From the NCBI RefSeq assembly GCF_026151205.1, contig NW_026971781.1, positions 1-64,000 of the forward strand: a DNA stretch of 64,000 nt, in the 5' to 3' direction. Positions 38,401 through 53,400 of this stretch are shown one piece after another. Position 1 is the first letter of the stretch; every line of letters starts with the position of its first letter. The position numbers were made by a program, and so were the translations under genes. Source of the DNA: Bolinopsis microptera (lineage: Eukaryota > Ctenophora > Tentaculata > Lobata > Bolinopsidae). Under the pieces are notes generated by a model, which saw nothing but the letters and a program-made list of their open reading frames with translations, was not told the DNA's origin and made no database searches.

Positions 38401-41400
38401 CAATTTGGGCATGTCCCAGCCAACTAAAGCCGAAAATCTGGCTTTGAAATCTCAAATTTGAAAACACCCGAAAATGCCCCTTTTCGGCCCATTTTTCGGC
38501 CCATTTTCCCCCCTGAAGGCCCCAAATAACTGGTAACGTACTTCCAGATCAACCAGGGTGCCAACCAAACTCATTGGAGACGTTTTAGGGCGAAATATGG
38601 ATGTCTCCAAAAAATTCCCATGGATTCCAAAATGTCTCCAATTTTTTACAAAATCTTTTCAAGTCATTTTGAATCTTGGGAACCCGGATTTCTGCAACGG
38701 ATCACACTTGTACTACCTCTATGCAACTCACCCACACCAATTTGGGCATGTCCCAGCCAACTAAAGCCGAAAATCTGGCTTTGAAATCTCAAATTTGAAA
38801 ACACCCGAAAATGCCCCTTTTCGGCCCATTTTTCGGCCCATTTTCCCCCCTGAAGGCCCCAAATAACTGGTAACGTACTTCCAGATCAACCAGGGTGCCA
38901 ACCAAACTCATTGGAGACGTTTTAGGGCGAAATATGGATGTCTCCAAAAAATTCCCATGGATTCCAAAATGTCTCCAATTTTTTACAAAATCTTTTCAAG
39001 TCATTTTGAATCTTGGGAACCCGGATTTCTGCAACGGATCACACTTGTACTACCTCTATGCAACTCACCCACACCAATTTGGGCATGTCCCAGCCAACTA
39101 AAGCCGAAAATCTGGCTTTGAAATCTCAAATTTGAAAACACCCGAAAATGCCCCTTTTCGGCCCATTTTTCGGCCCATTTTCCCCCCTGAAGGCCCCAAA
39201 TAACTGGTAACGTACTTCCAGATCAACCAGGGTGCCAACCAAACTCATTGGAGACGTTTTAGGGCGAAATATGGATGTCTCCAAAAAATTCCCATGGATT
39301 CCAAAATGTCTCCAATTTTTTACAAAATCTTTTCAAGTCATTTTGAATCTTGGGAACCCGGATTTCTGCAACGGATCACACTTGTACTACCTCTATGCAA
39401 CTCACCCACACCAATTTGGGCATGTCCCAGCCAACTAAAGCCGAAAATCTGGCTTTGAAATCTCAAATTTGAAAACACCCGAAAATGCCCCTTTTCGGCC
39501 CATTTTTCGGCCCATTTTCCCCCCTGAAGGCCCCAAATAACTGGTAACGTACTTCCAGATCAACCAGGGTGCCAACCAAACTCATTGGAGACGTTTTAGG
39601 GCGAAATATGGATGTCTCCAAAAAATTCCCATGGATTCCAAAATGTCTCCAATTTTTTACAAAATCTTTTCAAGTCATTTTGAATCTTGGGAACCCGGAT
39701 TTCTGCAACGGATCACACTTGTACTACCTCTATGCAACTCACCCACACCAATTTGGGCATGTCCCAGCCAACTAAAGCCGAAAATCTGGCTTTGAAATCT
39801 CAAATTTGAAAACACCCGAAAATGCCCCTTTTCGGCCCATTTTTCGGCCCATTTTCCCCCCTGAAGGCCCCAAATAACTGGTAACGTACTTCCAGATCAA
39901 CCAGGGTGCCAACCAAACTCATTGGAGACGTTTTAGGGCGAAATATGGATGTCTCCAAAAAATTCCCATGGATTCCAAAATGTCTCCAATTTTTTACAAA
40001 ATCTTTTCAAGTCATTTTGAATCTTGGGAACCCGGATTTCTGCAACGGATCACACTTGTACTACCTCTATGCAACTCACCCACACCAATTTGGGCATGTC
40101 CCAGCCAACTAAAGCCGAAAATCTGGCTTTGAAATCTCAAATTTGAAAACACCCGAAAATGCCCCTTTTCGGCCCATTTTTCGGCCCATTTTCCCCCCTG
40201 AAGGCCCCAAATAACTGGTAACGTACTTCCAGATCAACCAGGGTGCCAACCAAACTCATTGGAGACGTTTTAGGGCGAAATATGGATGTCTCCAAAAAAT
40301 TCCCATGGATTCCAAAATGTCTCCAATTTTTTACAAAATCTTTTCAAGTCATTTTGAATCTTGGGAACCCGGATTTCTGCAACGGATCACACTTGTACTA
40401 CCTCTATGCAACTCACCCACACCAATTTGGGCATGTCCCAGCCAACTAAAGCCGAAAATCTGGCTTTGAAATCTCAAATTTGAAAACACCCGAAAATGCC
40501 CCTTTTCGGCCCATTTTTCGGCCCATTTTCCCCCCTGAAGGCCCCAAATAACTGGTAACGTACTTCCAGATCAACCAGGGTGCCAACCAAACTCATTGGA
40601 GACGTTTTAGGGCGAAATATGGATGTCTCCAAAAAATTCCCATGGATTCCAAAATGTCTCCAATTTTTTACAAAATCTTTTCAAGTCATTTTGAATCTTG
40701 GGAACCCGGATTTCTGCAACGGATCACACTTGTACTACCTCTATGCAACTCACCCACACCAATTTGGGCATGTCCCAGCCAACTAAAGCCGAAAATCTGG
40801 CTTTGAAATCTCAAATTTGAAAACACCCGAAAATGCCCCTTTTCGGCCCATTTTTCGGCCCATTTTCCCCCCTGAAGGCCCCAAATAACTGGTAACGTAC
40901 TTCCAGATCAACCAGGGTGCCAACCAAACTCATTGGAGACGTTTTAGGGCGAAATATGGATGTCTCCAAAAAATTCCCATGGATTCCAAAATGTCTCCAA
41001 TTTTTTACAAAATCTTTTCAAGTCATTTTGAATCTTGGGAACCCGGATTTCTGCAACGGATCACACTTGTACTACCTCTATGCAACTCACCCACACCAAT
41101 TTGGGCATGTCCCAGCCAACTAAAGCCGAAAATCTGGCTTTGAAATCTCAAATTTGAAAACACCCGAAAATGCCCCTTTTCGGCCCATTTTTCGGCCCAT
41201 TTTCCCCCCTGAAGGCCCCAAATAACTGGTAACGTACTTCCAGATCAACCAGGGTGCCAACCAAACTCATTGGAGACGTTTTAGGGCGAAATATGGATGT
41301 CTCCAAAAAATTCCCATGGATTCCAAAATGTCTCCAATTTTTTACAAAATCTTTTCAAGTCATTTTGAATCTTGGGAACCCGGATTTCTGCAACGGATCA

Positions 41401-44400
41401 CACTTGTACTACCTCTATGCAACTCACCCACACCAATTTGGGCATGTCCCAGCCAACTAAAGCCGAAAATCTGGCTTTGAAATCTCAAATTTGAAAACAC
41501 CCGAAAATGCCCCTTTTCGGCCCATTTTTCGGCCCATTTTCCCCCCTGAAGGCCCCAAATAACTGGTAACGTACTTCCAGATCAACCAGGGTGCCAACCA
41601 AACTCATTGGAGACGTTTTAGGGCGAAATATGGATGTCTCCAAAAAATTCCCATGGATTCCAAAATGTCTCCAATTTTTTACAAAATCTTTTCAAGTCAT
41701 TTTGAATCTTGGGAACCCGGATTTCTGCAACGGATCACACTTGTACTACCTCTATGCAACTCACCCACACCAATTTGGGCATGTCCCAGCCAACTAAAGC
41801 CGAAAATCTGGCTTTGAAATCTCAAATTTGAAAACACCCGAAAATGCCCCTTTTCGGCCCATTTTTCGGCCCATTTTCCCCCCTGAAGGCCCCAAATAAC
41901 TGGTAACGTACTTCCAGATCAACCAGGGTGCCAACCAAACTCATTGGAGACGTTTTAGGGCGAAATATGGATGTCTCCAAAAAATTCCCATGGATTCCAA
42001 AATGTCTCCAATTTTTTACAAAATCTTTTCAAGTCATTTTGAATCTTGGGAACCCGGATTTCTGCAACGGATCACACTTGTACTACCTCTATGCAACTCA
42101 CCCACACCAATTTGGGCATGTCCCAGCCAACTAAAGCCGAAAATCTGGCTTTGAAATCTCAAATTTGAAAACACCCGAAAATGCCCCTTTTCGGCCCATT
42201 TTTCGGCCCATTTTCCCCCCTGAAGGCCCCAAATAACTGGTAACGTACTTCCAGATCAACCAGGGTGCCAACCAAACTCATTGGAGACGTTTTAGGGCGA
42301 AATATGGATGTCTCCAAAAAATTCCCATGGATTCCAAAATGTCTCCAATTTTTTACAAAATCTTTTCAAGTCATTTTGAATCTTGGGAACCCGGATTTCT
42401 GCAACGGATCACACTTGTACTACCTCTATGCAACTCACCCACACCAATTTGGGCATGTCCCAGCCAACTAAAGCCGAAAATCTGGCTTTGAAATCTCAAA
42501 TTTGAAAACACCCGAAAATGCCCCTTTTCGGCCCATTTTTCGGCCCATTTTCCCCCCTGAAGGCCCCAAATAACTGGTAACGTACTTCCAGATCAACCAG
42601 GGTGCCAACCAAACTCATTGGAGACGTTTTAGGGCGAAATATGGATGTCTCCAAAAAATTCCCATGGATTCCAAAATGTCTCCAATTTTTTACAAAATCT
42701 TTTCAAGTCATTTTGAATCTTGGGAACCCGGATTTCTGCAACGGATCACACTTGTACTACCTCTATGCAACTCACCCACACCAATTTGGGCATGTCCCAG
42801 CCAACTAAAGCCGAAAATCTGGCTTTGAAATCTCAAATTTGAAAACACCCGAAAATGCCCCTTTTCGGCCCATTTTTCGGCCCATTTTCCCCCCTGAAGG
42901 CCCCAAATAACTGGTAACGTACTTCCAGATCAACCAGGGTGCCAACCAAACTCATTGGAGACGTTTTAGGGCGAAATATGGATGTCTCCAAAAAATTCCC
43001 ATGGATTCCAAAATGTCTCCAATTTTTTACAAAATCTTTTCAAGTCATTTTGAATCTTGGGAACCCGGATTTCTGCAACGGATCACACTTGTACTACCTC
43101 TATGCAACTCACCCACACCAATTTGGGCATGTCCCAGCCAACTAAAGCCGAAAATCTGGCTTTGAAATCTCAAATTTGAAAACACCCGAAAATGCCCCTT
43201 TTCGGCCCATTTTTCGGCCCATTTTCCCCCCTGAAGGCCCCAAATAACTGGTAACGTACTTCCAGATCAACCAGGGTGCCAACCAAACTCATTGGAGACG
43301 TTTTAGGGCGAAATATGGATGTCTCCAAAAAATTCCCATGGATTCCAAAATGTCTCCAATTTTTTACAAAATCTTTTCAAGTCATTTTGAATCTTGGGAA
43401 CCCGGATTTCTGCAACGGATCACACTTGTACTACCTCTATGCAACTCACCCACACCAATTTGGGCATGTCCCAGCCAACTAAAGCCGAAAATCTGGCTTT
43501 GAAATCTCAAATTTGAAAACACCCGAAAATGCCCCTTTTCGGCCCATTTTTCGGCCCATTTTCCCCCCTGAAGGCCCCAAATAACTGGTAACGTACTTCC
43601 AGATCAACCAGGGTGCCAACCAAACTCATTGGAGACGTTTTAGGGCGAAATATGGATGTCTCCAAAAAATTCCCATGGATTCCAAAATGTCTCCAATTTT
43701 TTACAAAATCTTTTCAAGTCATTTTGAATCTTGGGAACCCGGATTTCTGCAACGGATCACACTTGTACTACCTCTATGCAACTCACCCACACCAATTTGG
43801 GCATGTCCCAGCCAACTAAAGCCGAAAATCTGGCTTTGAAATCTCAAATTTGAAAACACCCGAAAATGCCCCTTTTCGGCCCATTTTTCGGCCCATTTTC
43901 CCCCCTGAAGGCCCCAAATAACTGGTAACGTACTTCCAGATCAACCAGGGTGCCAACCAAACTCATTGGAGACGTTTTAGGGCGAAATATGGATGTCTCC
44001 AAAAAATTCCCATGGATTCCAAAATGTCTCCAATTTTTTACAAAATCTTTTCAAGTCATTTTGAATCTTGGGAACCCGGATTTCTGCAACGGATCACACT
44101 TGTACTACCTCTATGCAACTCACCCACACCAATTTGGGCATGTCCCAGCCAACTAAAGCCGAAAATCTGGCTTTGAAATCTCAAATTTGAAAACACCCGA
44201 AAATGCCCCTTTTCGGCCCATTTTTCGGCCCATTTTCCCCCCTGAAGGCCCCAAATAACTGGTAACGTACTTCCAGATCAACCAGGGTGCCAACCAAACT
44301 CATTGGAGACGTTTTAGGGCGAAATATGGATGTCTCCAAAAAATTCCCATGGATTCCAAAATGTCTCCAATTTTTTACAAAATCTTTTCAAGTCATTTTG

Positions 44401-47400
44401 AATCTTGGGAACCCGGATTTCTGCAACGGATCACACTTGTACTACCTCTATGCAACTCACCCACACCAATTTGGGCATGTCCCAGCCAACTAAAGCCGAA
44501 AATCTGGCTTTGAAATCTCAAATTTGAAAACACCCGAAAATGCCCCTTTTCGGCCCATTTTTCGGCCCATTTTCCCCCCTGAAGGCCCCAAATAACTGGT
44601 AACGTACTTCCAGATCAACCAGGGTGCCAACCAAACTCATTGGAGACGTTTTAGGGCGAAATATGGATGTCTCCAAAAAATTCCCATGGATTCCAAAATG
44701 TCTCCAATTTTTTACAAAATCTTTTCAAGTCATTTTGAATCTTGGGAACCCGGATTTCTGCAACGGATCACACTTGTACTACCTCTATGCAACTCACCCA
44801 CACCAATTTGGGCATGTCCCAGCCAACTAAAGCCGAAAATCTGGCTTTGAAATCTCAAATTTGAAAACACCCGAAAATGCCCCTTTTCGGCCCATTTTTC
44901 GGCCCATTTTCCCCCCTGAAGGCCCCAAATAACTGGTAACGTACTTCCAGATCAACCAGGGTGCCAACCAAACTCATTGGAGACGTTTTAGGGCGAAATA
45001 TGGATGTCTCCAAAAAATTCCCATGGATTCCAAAATGTCTCCAATTTTTTACAAAATCTTTTCAAGTCATTTTGAATCTTGGGAACCCGGATTTCTGCAA
45101 CGGATCACACTTGTACTACCTCTATGCAACTCACCCACACCAATTTGGGCATGTCCCAGCCAACTAAAGCCGAAAATCTGGCTTTGAAATCTCAAATTTG
45201 AAAACACCCGAAAATGCCCCTTTTCGGCCCATTTTTCGGCCCATTTTCCCCCCTGAAGGCCCCAAATAACTGGTAACGTACTTCCAGATCAACCAGGGTG
45301 CCAACCAAACTCATTGGAGACGTTTTAGGGCGAAATATGGATGTCTCCAAAAAATTCCCATGGATTCCAAAATGTCTCCAATTTTTTACAAAATCTTTTC
45401 AAGTCATTTTGAATCTTGGGAACCCGGATTTCTGCAACGGATCACACTTGTACTACCTCTATGCAACTCACCCACACCAATTTGGGCATGTCCCAGCCAA
45501 CTAAAGCCGAAAATCTGGCTTTGAAATCTCAAATTTGAAAACACCCGAAAATGCCCCTTTTCGGCCCATTTTTCGGCCCATTTTCCCCCCTGAAGGCCCC
45601 AAATAACTGGTAACGTACTTCCAGATCAACCAGGGTGCCAACCAAACTCATTGGAGACGTTTTAGGGCGAAATATGGATGTCTCCAAAAAATTCCCATGG
45701 ATTCCAAAATGTCTCCAATTTTTTACAAAATCTTTTCAAGTCATTTTGAATCTTGGGAACCCGGATTTCTGCAACGGATCACACTTGTACTACCTCTATG
45801 CAACTCACCCACACCAATTTGGGCATGTCCCAGCCAACTAAAGCCGAAAATCTGGCTTTGAAATCTCAAATTTGAAAACACCCGAAAATGCCCCTTTTCG
45901 GCCCATTTTTCGGCCCATTTTCCCCCCTGAAGGCCCCAAATAACTGGTAACGTACTTCCAGATCAACCAGGGTGCCAACCAAACTCATTGGAGACGTTTT
46001 AGGGCGAAATATGGATGTCTCCAAAAAATTCCCATGGATTCCAAAATGTCTCCAATTTTTTACAAAATCTTTTCAAGTCATTTTGAATCTTGGGAACCCG
46101 GATTTCTGCAACGGATCACACTTGTACTACCTCTATGCAACTCACCCACACCAATTTGGGCATGTCCCAGCCAACTAAAGCCGAAAATCTGGCTTTGAAA
46201 TCTCAAATTTGAAAACACCCGAAAATGCCCCTTTTCGGCCCATTTTTCGGCCCATTTTCCCCCCTGAAGGCCCCAAATAACTGGTAACGTACTTCCAGAT
46301 CAACCAGGGTGCCAACCAAACTCATTGGAGACGTTTTAGGGCGAAATATGGATGTCTCCAAAAAATTCCCATGGATTCCAAAATGTCTCCAATTTTTTAC
46401 AAAATCTTTTCAAGTCATTTTGAATCTTGGGAACCCGGATTTCTGCAACGGATCACACTTGTACTACCTCTATGCAACTCACCCACACCAATTTGGGCAT
46501 GTCCCAGCCAACTAAAGCCGAAAATCTGGCTTTGAAATCTCAAATTTGAAAACACCCGAAAATGCCCCTTTTCGGCCCATTTTTCGGCCCATTTTCCCCC
46601 CTGAAGGCCCCAAATAACTGGTAACGTACTTCCAGATCAACCAGGGTGCCAACCAAACTCATTGGAGACGTTTTAGGGCGAAATATGGATGTCTCCAAAA
46701 AATTCCCATGGATTCCAAAATGTCTCCAATTTTTTACAAAATCTTTTCAAGTCATTTTGAATCTTGGGAACCCGGATTTCTGCAACGGATCACACTTGTA
46801 CTACCTCTATGCAACTCACCCACACCAATTTGGGCATGTCCCAGCCAACTAAAGCCGAAAATCTGGCTTTGAAATCTCAAATTTGAAAACACCCGAAAAT
46901 GCCCCTTTTCGGCCCATTTTTCGGCCCATTTTCCCCCCTGAAGGCCCCAAATAACTGGTAACGTACTTCCAGATCAACCAGGGTGCCAACCAAACTCATT
47001 GGAGACGTTTTAGGGCGAAATATGGATGTCTCCAAAAAATTCCCATGGATTCCAAAATGTCTCCAATTTTTTACAAAATCTTTTCAAGTCATTTTGAATC
47101 TTGGGAACCCGGATTTCTGCAACGGATCACACTTGTACTACCTCTATGCAACTCACCCACACCAATTTGGGCATGTCCCAGCCAACTAAAGCCGAAAATC
47201 TGGCTTTGAAATCTCAAATTTGAAAACACCCGAAAATGCCCCTTTTCGGCCCATTTTTCGGCCCATTTTCCCCCCTGAAGGCCCCAAATAACTGGTAACG
47301 TACTTCCAGATCAACCAGGGTGCCAACCAAACTCATTGGAGACGTTTTAGGGCGAAATATGGATGTCTCCAAAAAATTCCCATGGATTCCAAAATGTCTC

Positions 47401-50400
47401 CAATTTTTTACAAAATCTTTTCAAGTCATTTTGAATCTTGGGAACCCGGATTTCTGCAACGGATCACACTTGTACTACCTCTATGCAACTCACCCACACC
47501 AATTTGGGCATGTCCCAGCCAACTAAAGCCGAAAATCTGGCTTTGAAATCTCAAATTTGAAAACACCCGAAAATGCCCCTTTTCGGCCCATTTTTCGGCC
47601 CATTTTCCCCCCTGAAGGCCCCAAATAACTGGTAACGTACTTCCAGATCAACCAGGGTGCCAACCAAACTCATTGGAGACGTTTTAGGGCGAAATATGGA
47701 TGTCTCCAAAAAATTCCCATGGATTCCAAAATGTCTCCAATTTTTTACAAAATCTTTTCAAGTCATTTTGAATCTTGGGAACCCGGATTTCTGCAACGGA
47801 TCACACTTGTACTACCTCTATGCAACTCACCCACACCAATTTGGGCATGTCCCAGCCAACTAAAGCCGAAAATCTGGCTTTGAAATCTCAAATTTGAAAA
47901 CACCCGAAAATGCCCCTTTTCGGCCCATTTTTCGGCCCATTTTCCCCCCTGAAGGCCCCAAATAACTGGTAACGTACTTCCAGATCAACCAGGGTGCCAA
48001 CCAAACTCATTGGAGACGTTTTAGGGCGAAATATGGATGTCTCCAAAAAATTCCCATGGATTCCAAAATGTCTCCAATTTTTTACAAAATCTTTTCAAGT
48101 CATTTTGAATCTTGGGAACCCGGATTTCTGCAACGGATCACACTTGTACTACCTCTATGCAACTCACCCACACCAATTTGGGCATGTCCCAGCCAACTAA
48201 AGCCGAAAATCTGGCTTTGAAATCTCAAATTTGAAAACACCCGAAAATGCCCCTTTTCGGCCCATTTTTCGGCCCATTTTCCCCCCTGAAGGCCCCAAAT
48301 AACTGGTAACGTACTTCCAGATCAACCAGGGTGCCAACCAAACTCATTGGAGACGTTTTAGGGCGAAATATGGATGTCTCCAAAAAATTCCCATGGATTC
48401 CAAAATGTCTCCAATTTTTTACAAAATCTTTTCAAGTCATTTTGAATCTTGGGAACCCGGATTTCTGCAACGGATCACACTTGTACTACCTCTATGCAAC
48501 TCACCCACACCAATTTGGGCATGTCCCAGCCAACTAAAGCCGAAAATCTGGCTTTGAAATCTCAAATTTGAAAACACCCGAAAATGCCCCTTTTCGGCCC
48601 ATTTTTCGGCCCATTTTCCCCCCTGAAGGCCCCAAATAACTGGTAACGTACTTCCAGATCAACCAGGGTGCCAACCAAACTCATTGGAGACGTTTTAGGG
48701 CGAAATATGGATGTCTCCAAAAAATTCCCATGGATTCCAAAATGTCTCCAATTTTTTACAAAATCTTTTCAAGTCATTTTGAATCTTGGGAACCCGGATT
48801 TCTGCAACGGATCACACTTGTACTACCTCTATGCAACTCACCCACACCAATTTGGGCATGTCCCAGCCAACTAAAGCCGAAAATCTGGCTTTGAAATCTC
48901 AAATTTGAAAACACCCGAAAATGCCCCTTTTCGGCCCATTTTTCGGCCCATTTTCCCCCCTGAAGGCCCCAAATAACTGGTAACGTACTTCCAGATCAAC
49001 CAGGGTGCCAACCAAACTCATTGGAGACGTTTTAGGGCGAAATATGGATGTCTCCAAAAAATTCCCATGGATTCCAAAATGTCTCCAATTTTTTACAAAA
49101 TCTTTTCAAGTCATTTTGAATCTTGGGAACCCGGATTTCTGCAACGGATCACACTTGTACTACCTCTATGCAACTCACCCACACCAATTTGGGCATGTCC
49201 CAGCCAACTAAAGCCGAAAATCTGGCTTTGAAATCTCAAATTTGAAAACACCCGAAAATGCCCCTTTTCGGCCCATTTTTCGGCCCATTTTCCCCCCTGA
49301 AGGCCCCAAATAACTGGTAACGTACTTCCAGATCAACCAGGGTGCCAACCAAACTCATTGGAGACGTTTTAGGGCGAAATATGGATGTCTCCAAAAAATT
49401 CCCATGGATTCCAAAATGTCTCCAATTTTTTACAAAATCTTTTCAAGTCATTTTGAATCTTGGGAACCCGGATTTCTGCAACGGATCACACTTGTACTAC
49501 CTCTATGCAACTCACCCACACCAATTTGGGCATGTCCCAGCCAACTAAAGCCGAAAATCTGGCTTTGAAATCTCAAATTTGAAAACACCCGAAAATGCCC
49601 CTTTTCGGCCCATTTTTCGGCCCATTTTCCCCCCTGAAGGCCCCAAATAACTGGTAACGTACTTCCAGATCAACCAGGGTGCCAACCAAACTCATTGGAG
49701 ACGTTTTAGGGCGAAATATGGATGTCTCCAAAAAATTCCCATGGATTCCAAAATGTCTCCAATTTTTTACAAAATCTTTTCAAGTCATTTTGAATCTTGG
49801 GAACCCGGATTTCTGCAACGGATCACACTTGTACTACCTCTATGCAACTCACCCACACCAATTTGGGCATGTCCCAGCCAACTAAAGCCGAAAATCTGGC
49901 TTTGAAATCTCAAATTTGAAAACACCCGAAAATGCCCCTTTTCGGCCCATTTTTCGGCCCATTTTCCCCCCTGAAGGCCCCAAATAACTGGTAACGTACT
50001 TCCAGATCAACCAGGGTGCCAACCAAACTCATTGGAGACGTTTTAGGGCGAAATATGGATGTCTCCAAAAAATTCCCATGGATTCCAAAATGTCTCCAAT
50101 TTTTTACAAAATCTTTTCAAGTCATTTTGAATCTTGGGAACCCGGATTTCTGCAACGGATCACACTTGTACTACCTCTATGCAACTCACCCACACCAATT
50201 TGGGCATGTCCCAGCCAACTAAAGCCGAAAATCTGGCTTTGAAATCTCAAATTTGAAAACACCCGAAAATGCCCCTTTTCGGCCCATTTTTCGGCCCATT
50301 TTCCCCCCTGAAGGCCCCAAATAACTGGTAACGTACTTCCAGATCAACCAGGGTGCCAACCAAACTCATTGGAGACGTTTTAGGGCGAAATATGGATGTC

Positions 50401-53400
50401 TCCAAAAAATTCCCATGGATTCCAAAATGTCTCCAATTTTTTACAAAATCTTTTCAAGTCATTTTGAATCTTGGGAACCCGGATTTCTGCAACGGATCAC
50501 ACTTGTACTACCTCTATGCAACTCACCCACACCAATTTGGGCATGTCCCAGCCAACTAAAGCCGAAAATCTGGCTTTGAAATCTCAAATTTGAAAACACC
50601 CGAAAATGCCCCTTTTCGGCCCATTTTTCGGCCCATTTTCCCCCCTGAAGGCCCCAAATAACTGGTAACGTACTTCCAGATCAACCAGGGTGCCAACCAA
50701 ACTCATTGGAGACGTTTTAGGGCGAAATATGGATGTCTCCAAAAAATTCCCATGGATTCCAAAATGTCTCCAATTTTTTACAAAATCTTTTCAAGTCATT
50801 TTGAATCTTGGGAACCCGGATTTCTGCAACGGATCACACTTGTACTACCTCTATGCAACTCACCCACACCAATTTGGGCATGTCCCAGCCAACTAAAGCC
50901 GAAAATCTGGCTTTGAAATCTCAAATTTGAAAACACCCGAAAATGCCCCTTTTCGGCCCATTTTTCGGCCCATTTTCCCCCCTGAAGGCCCCAAATAACT
51001 GGTAACGTACTTCCAGATCAACCAGGGTGCCAACCAAACTCATTGGAGACGTTTTAGGGCGAAATATGGATGTCTCCAAAAAATTCCCATGGATTCCAAA
51101 ATGTCTCCAATTTTTTACAAAATCTTTTCAAGTCATTTTGAATCTTGGGAACCCGGATTTCTGCAACGGATCACACTTGTACTACCTCTATGCAACTCAC
51201 CCACACCAATTTGGGCATGTCCCAGCCAACTAAAGCCGAAAATCTGGCTTTGAAATCTCAAATTTGAAAACACCCGAAAATGCCCCTTTTCGGCCCATTT
51301 TTCGGCCCATTTTCCCCCCTGAAGGCCCCAAATAACTGGTAACGTACTTCCAGATCAACCAGGGTGCCAACCAAACTCATTGGAGACGTTTTAGGGCGAA
51401 ATATGGATGTCTCCAAAAAATTCCCATGGATTCCAAAATGTCTCCAATTTTTTACAAAATCTTTTCAAGTCATTTTGAATCTTGGGAACCCGGATTTCTG
51501 CAACGGATCACACTTGTACTACCTCTATGCAACTCACCCACACCAATTTGGGCATGTCCCAGCCAACTAAAGCCGAAAATCTGGCTTTGAAATCTCAAAT
51601 TTGAAAACACCCGAAAATGCCCCTTTTCGGCCCATTTTTCGGCCCATTTTCCCCCCTGAAGGCCCCAAATAACTGGTAACGTACTTCCAGATCAACCAGG
51701 GTGCCAACCAAACTCATTGGAGACGTTTTAGGGCGAAATATGGATGTCTCCAAAAAATTCCCATGGATTCCAAAATGTCTCCAATTTTTTACAAAATCTT
51801 TTCAAGTCATTTTGAATCTTGGGAACCCGGATTTCTGCAACGGATCACACTTGTACTACCTCTATGCAACTCACCCACACCAATTTGGGCATGTCCCAGC
51901 CAACTAAAGCCGAAAATCTGGCTTTGAAATCTCAAATTTGAAAACACCCGAAAATGCCCCTTTTCGGCCCATTTTTCGGCCCATTTTCCCCCCTGAAGGC
52001 CCCAAATAACTGGTAACGTACTTCCAGATCAACCAGGGTGCCAACCAAACTCATTGGAGACGTTTTAGGGCGAAATATGGATGTCTCCAAAAAATTCCCA
52101 TGGATTCCAAAATGTCTCCAATTTTTTACAAAATCTTTTCAAGTCATTTTGAATCTTGGGAACCCGGATTTCTGCAACGGATCACACTTGTACTACCTCT
52201 ATGCAACTCACCCACACCAATTTGGGCATGTCCCAGCCAACTAAAGCCGAAAATCTGGCTTTGAAATCTCAAATTTGAAAACACCCGAAAATGCCCCTTT
52301 TCGGCCCATTTTTCGGCCCATTTTCCCCCCTGAAGGCCCCAAATAACTGGTAACGTACTTCCAGATCAACCAGGGTGCCAACCAAACTCATTGGAGACGT
52401 TTTAGGGCGAAATATGGATGTCTCCAAAAAATTCCCATGGATTCCAAAATGTCTCCAATTTTTTACAAAATCTTTTCAAGTCATTTTGAATCTTGGGAAC
52501 CCGGATTTCTGCAACGGATCACACTTGTACTACCTCTATGCAACTCACCCACACCAATTTGGGCATGTCCCAGCCAACTAAAGCCGAAAATCTGGCTTTG
52601 AAATCTCAAATTTGAAAACACCCGAAAATGCCCCTTTTCGGCCCATTTTTCGGCCCATTTTCCCCCCTGAAGGCCCCAAATAACTGGTAACGTACTTCCA
52701 GATCAACCAGGGTGCCAACCAAACTCATTGGAGACGTTTTAGGGCGAAATATGGATGTCTCCAAAAAATTCCCATGGATTCCAAAATGTCTCCAATTTTT
52801 TACAAAATCTTTTCAAGTCATTTTGAATCTTGGGAACCCGGATTTCTGCAACGGATCACACTTGTACTACCTCTATGCAACTCACCCACACCAATTTGGG
52901 CATGTCCCAGCCAACTAAAGCCGAAAATCTGGCTTTGAAATCTCAAATTTGAAAACACCCGAAAATGCCCCTTTTCGGCCCATTTTTCGGCCCATTTTCC
53001 CCCCTGAAGGCCCCAAATAACTGGTAACGTACTTCCAGATCAACCAGGGTGCCAACCAAACTCATTGGAGACGTTTTAGGGCGAAATATGGATGTCTCCA
53101 AAAAATTCCCATGGATTCCAAAATGTCTCCAATTTTTTACAAAATCTTTTCAAGTCATTTTGAATCTTGGGAACCCGGATTTCTGCAACGGATCACACTT
53201 GTACTACCTCTATGCAACTCACCCACACCAATTTGGGCATGTCCCAGCCAACTAAAGCCGAAAATCTGGCTTTGAAATCTCAAATTTGAAAACACCCGAA
53301 AATGCCCCTTTTCGGCCCATTTTTCGGCCCATTTTCCCCCCTGAAGGCCCCAAATAACTGGTAACGTACTTCCAGATCAACCAGGGTGCCAACCAAACTC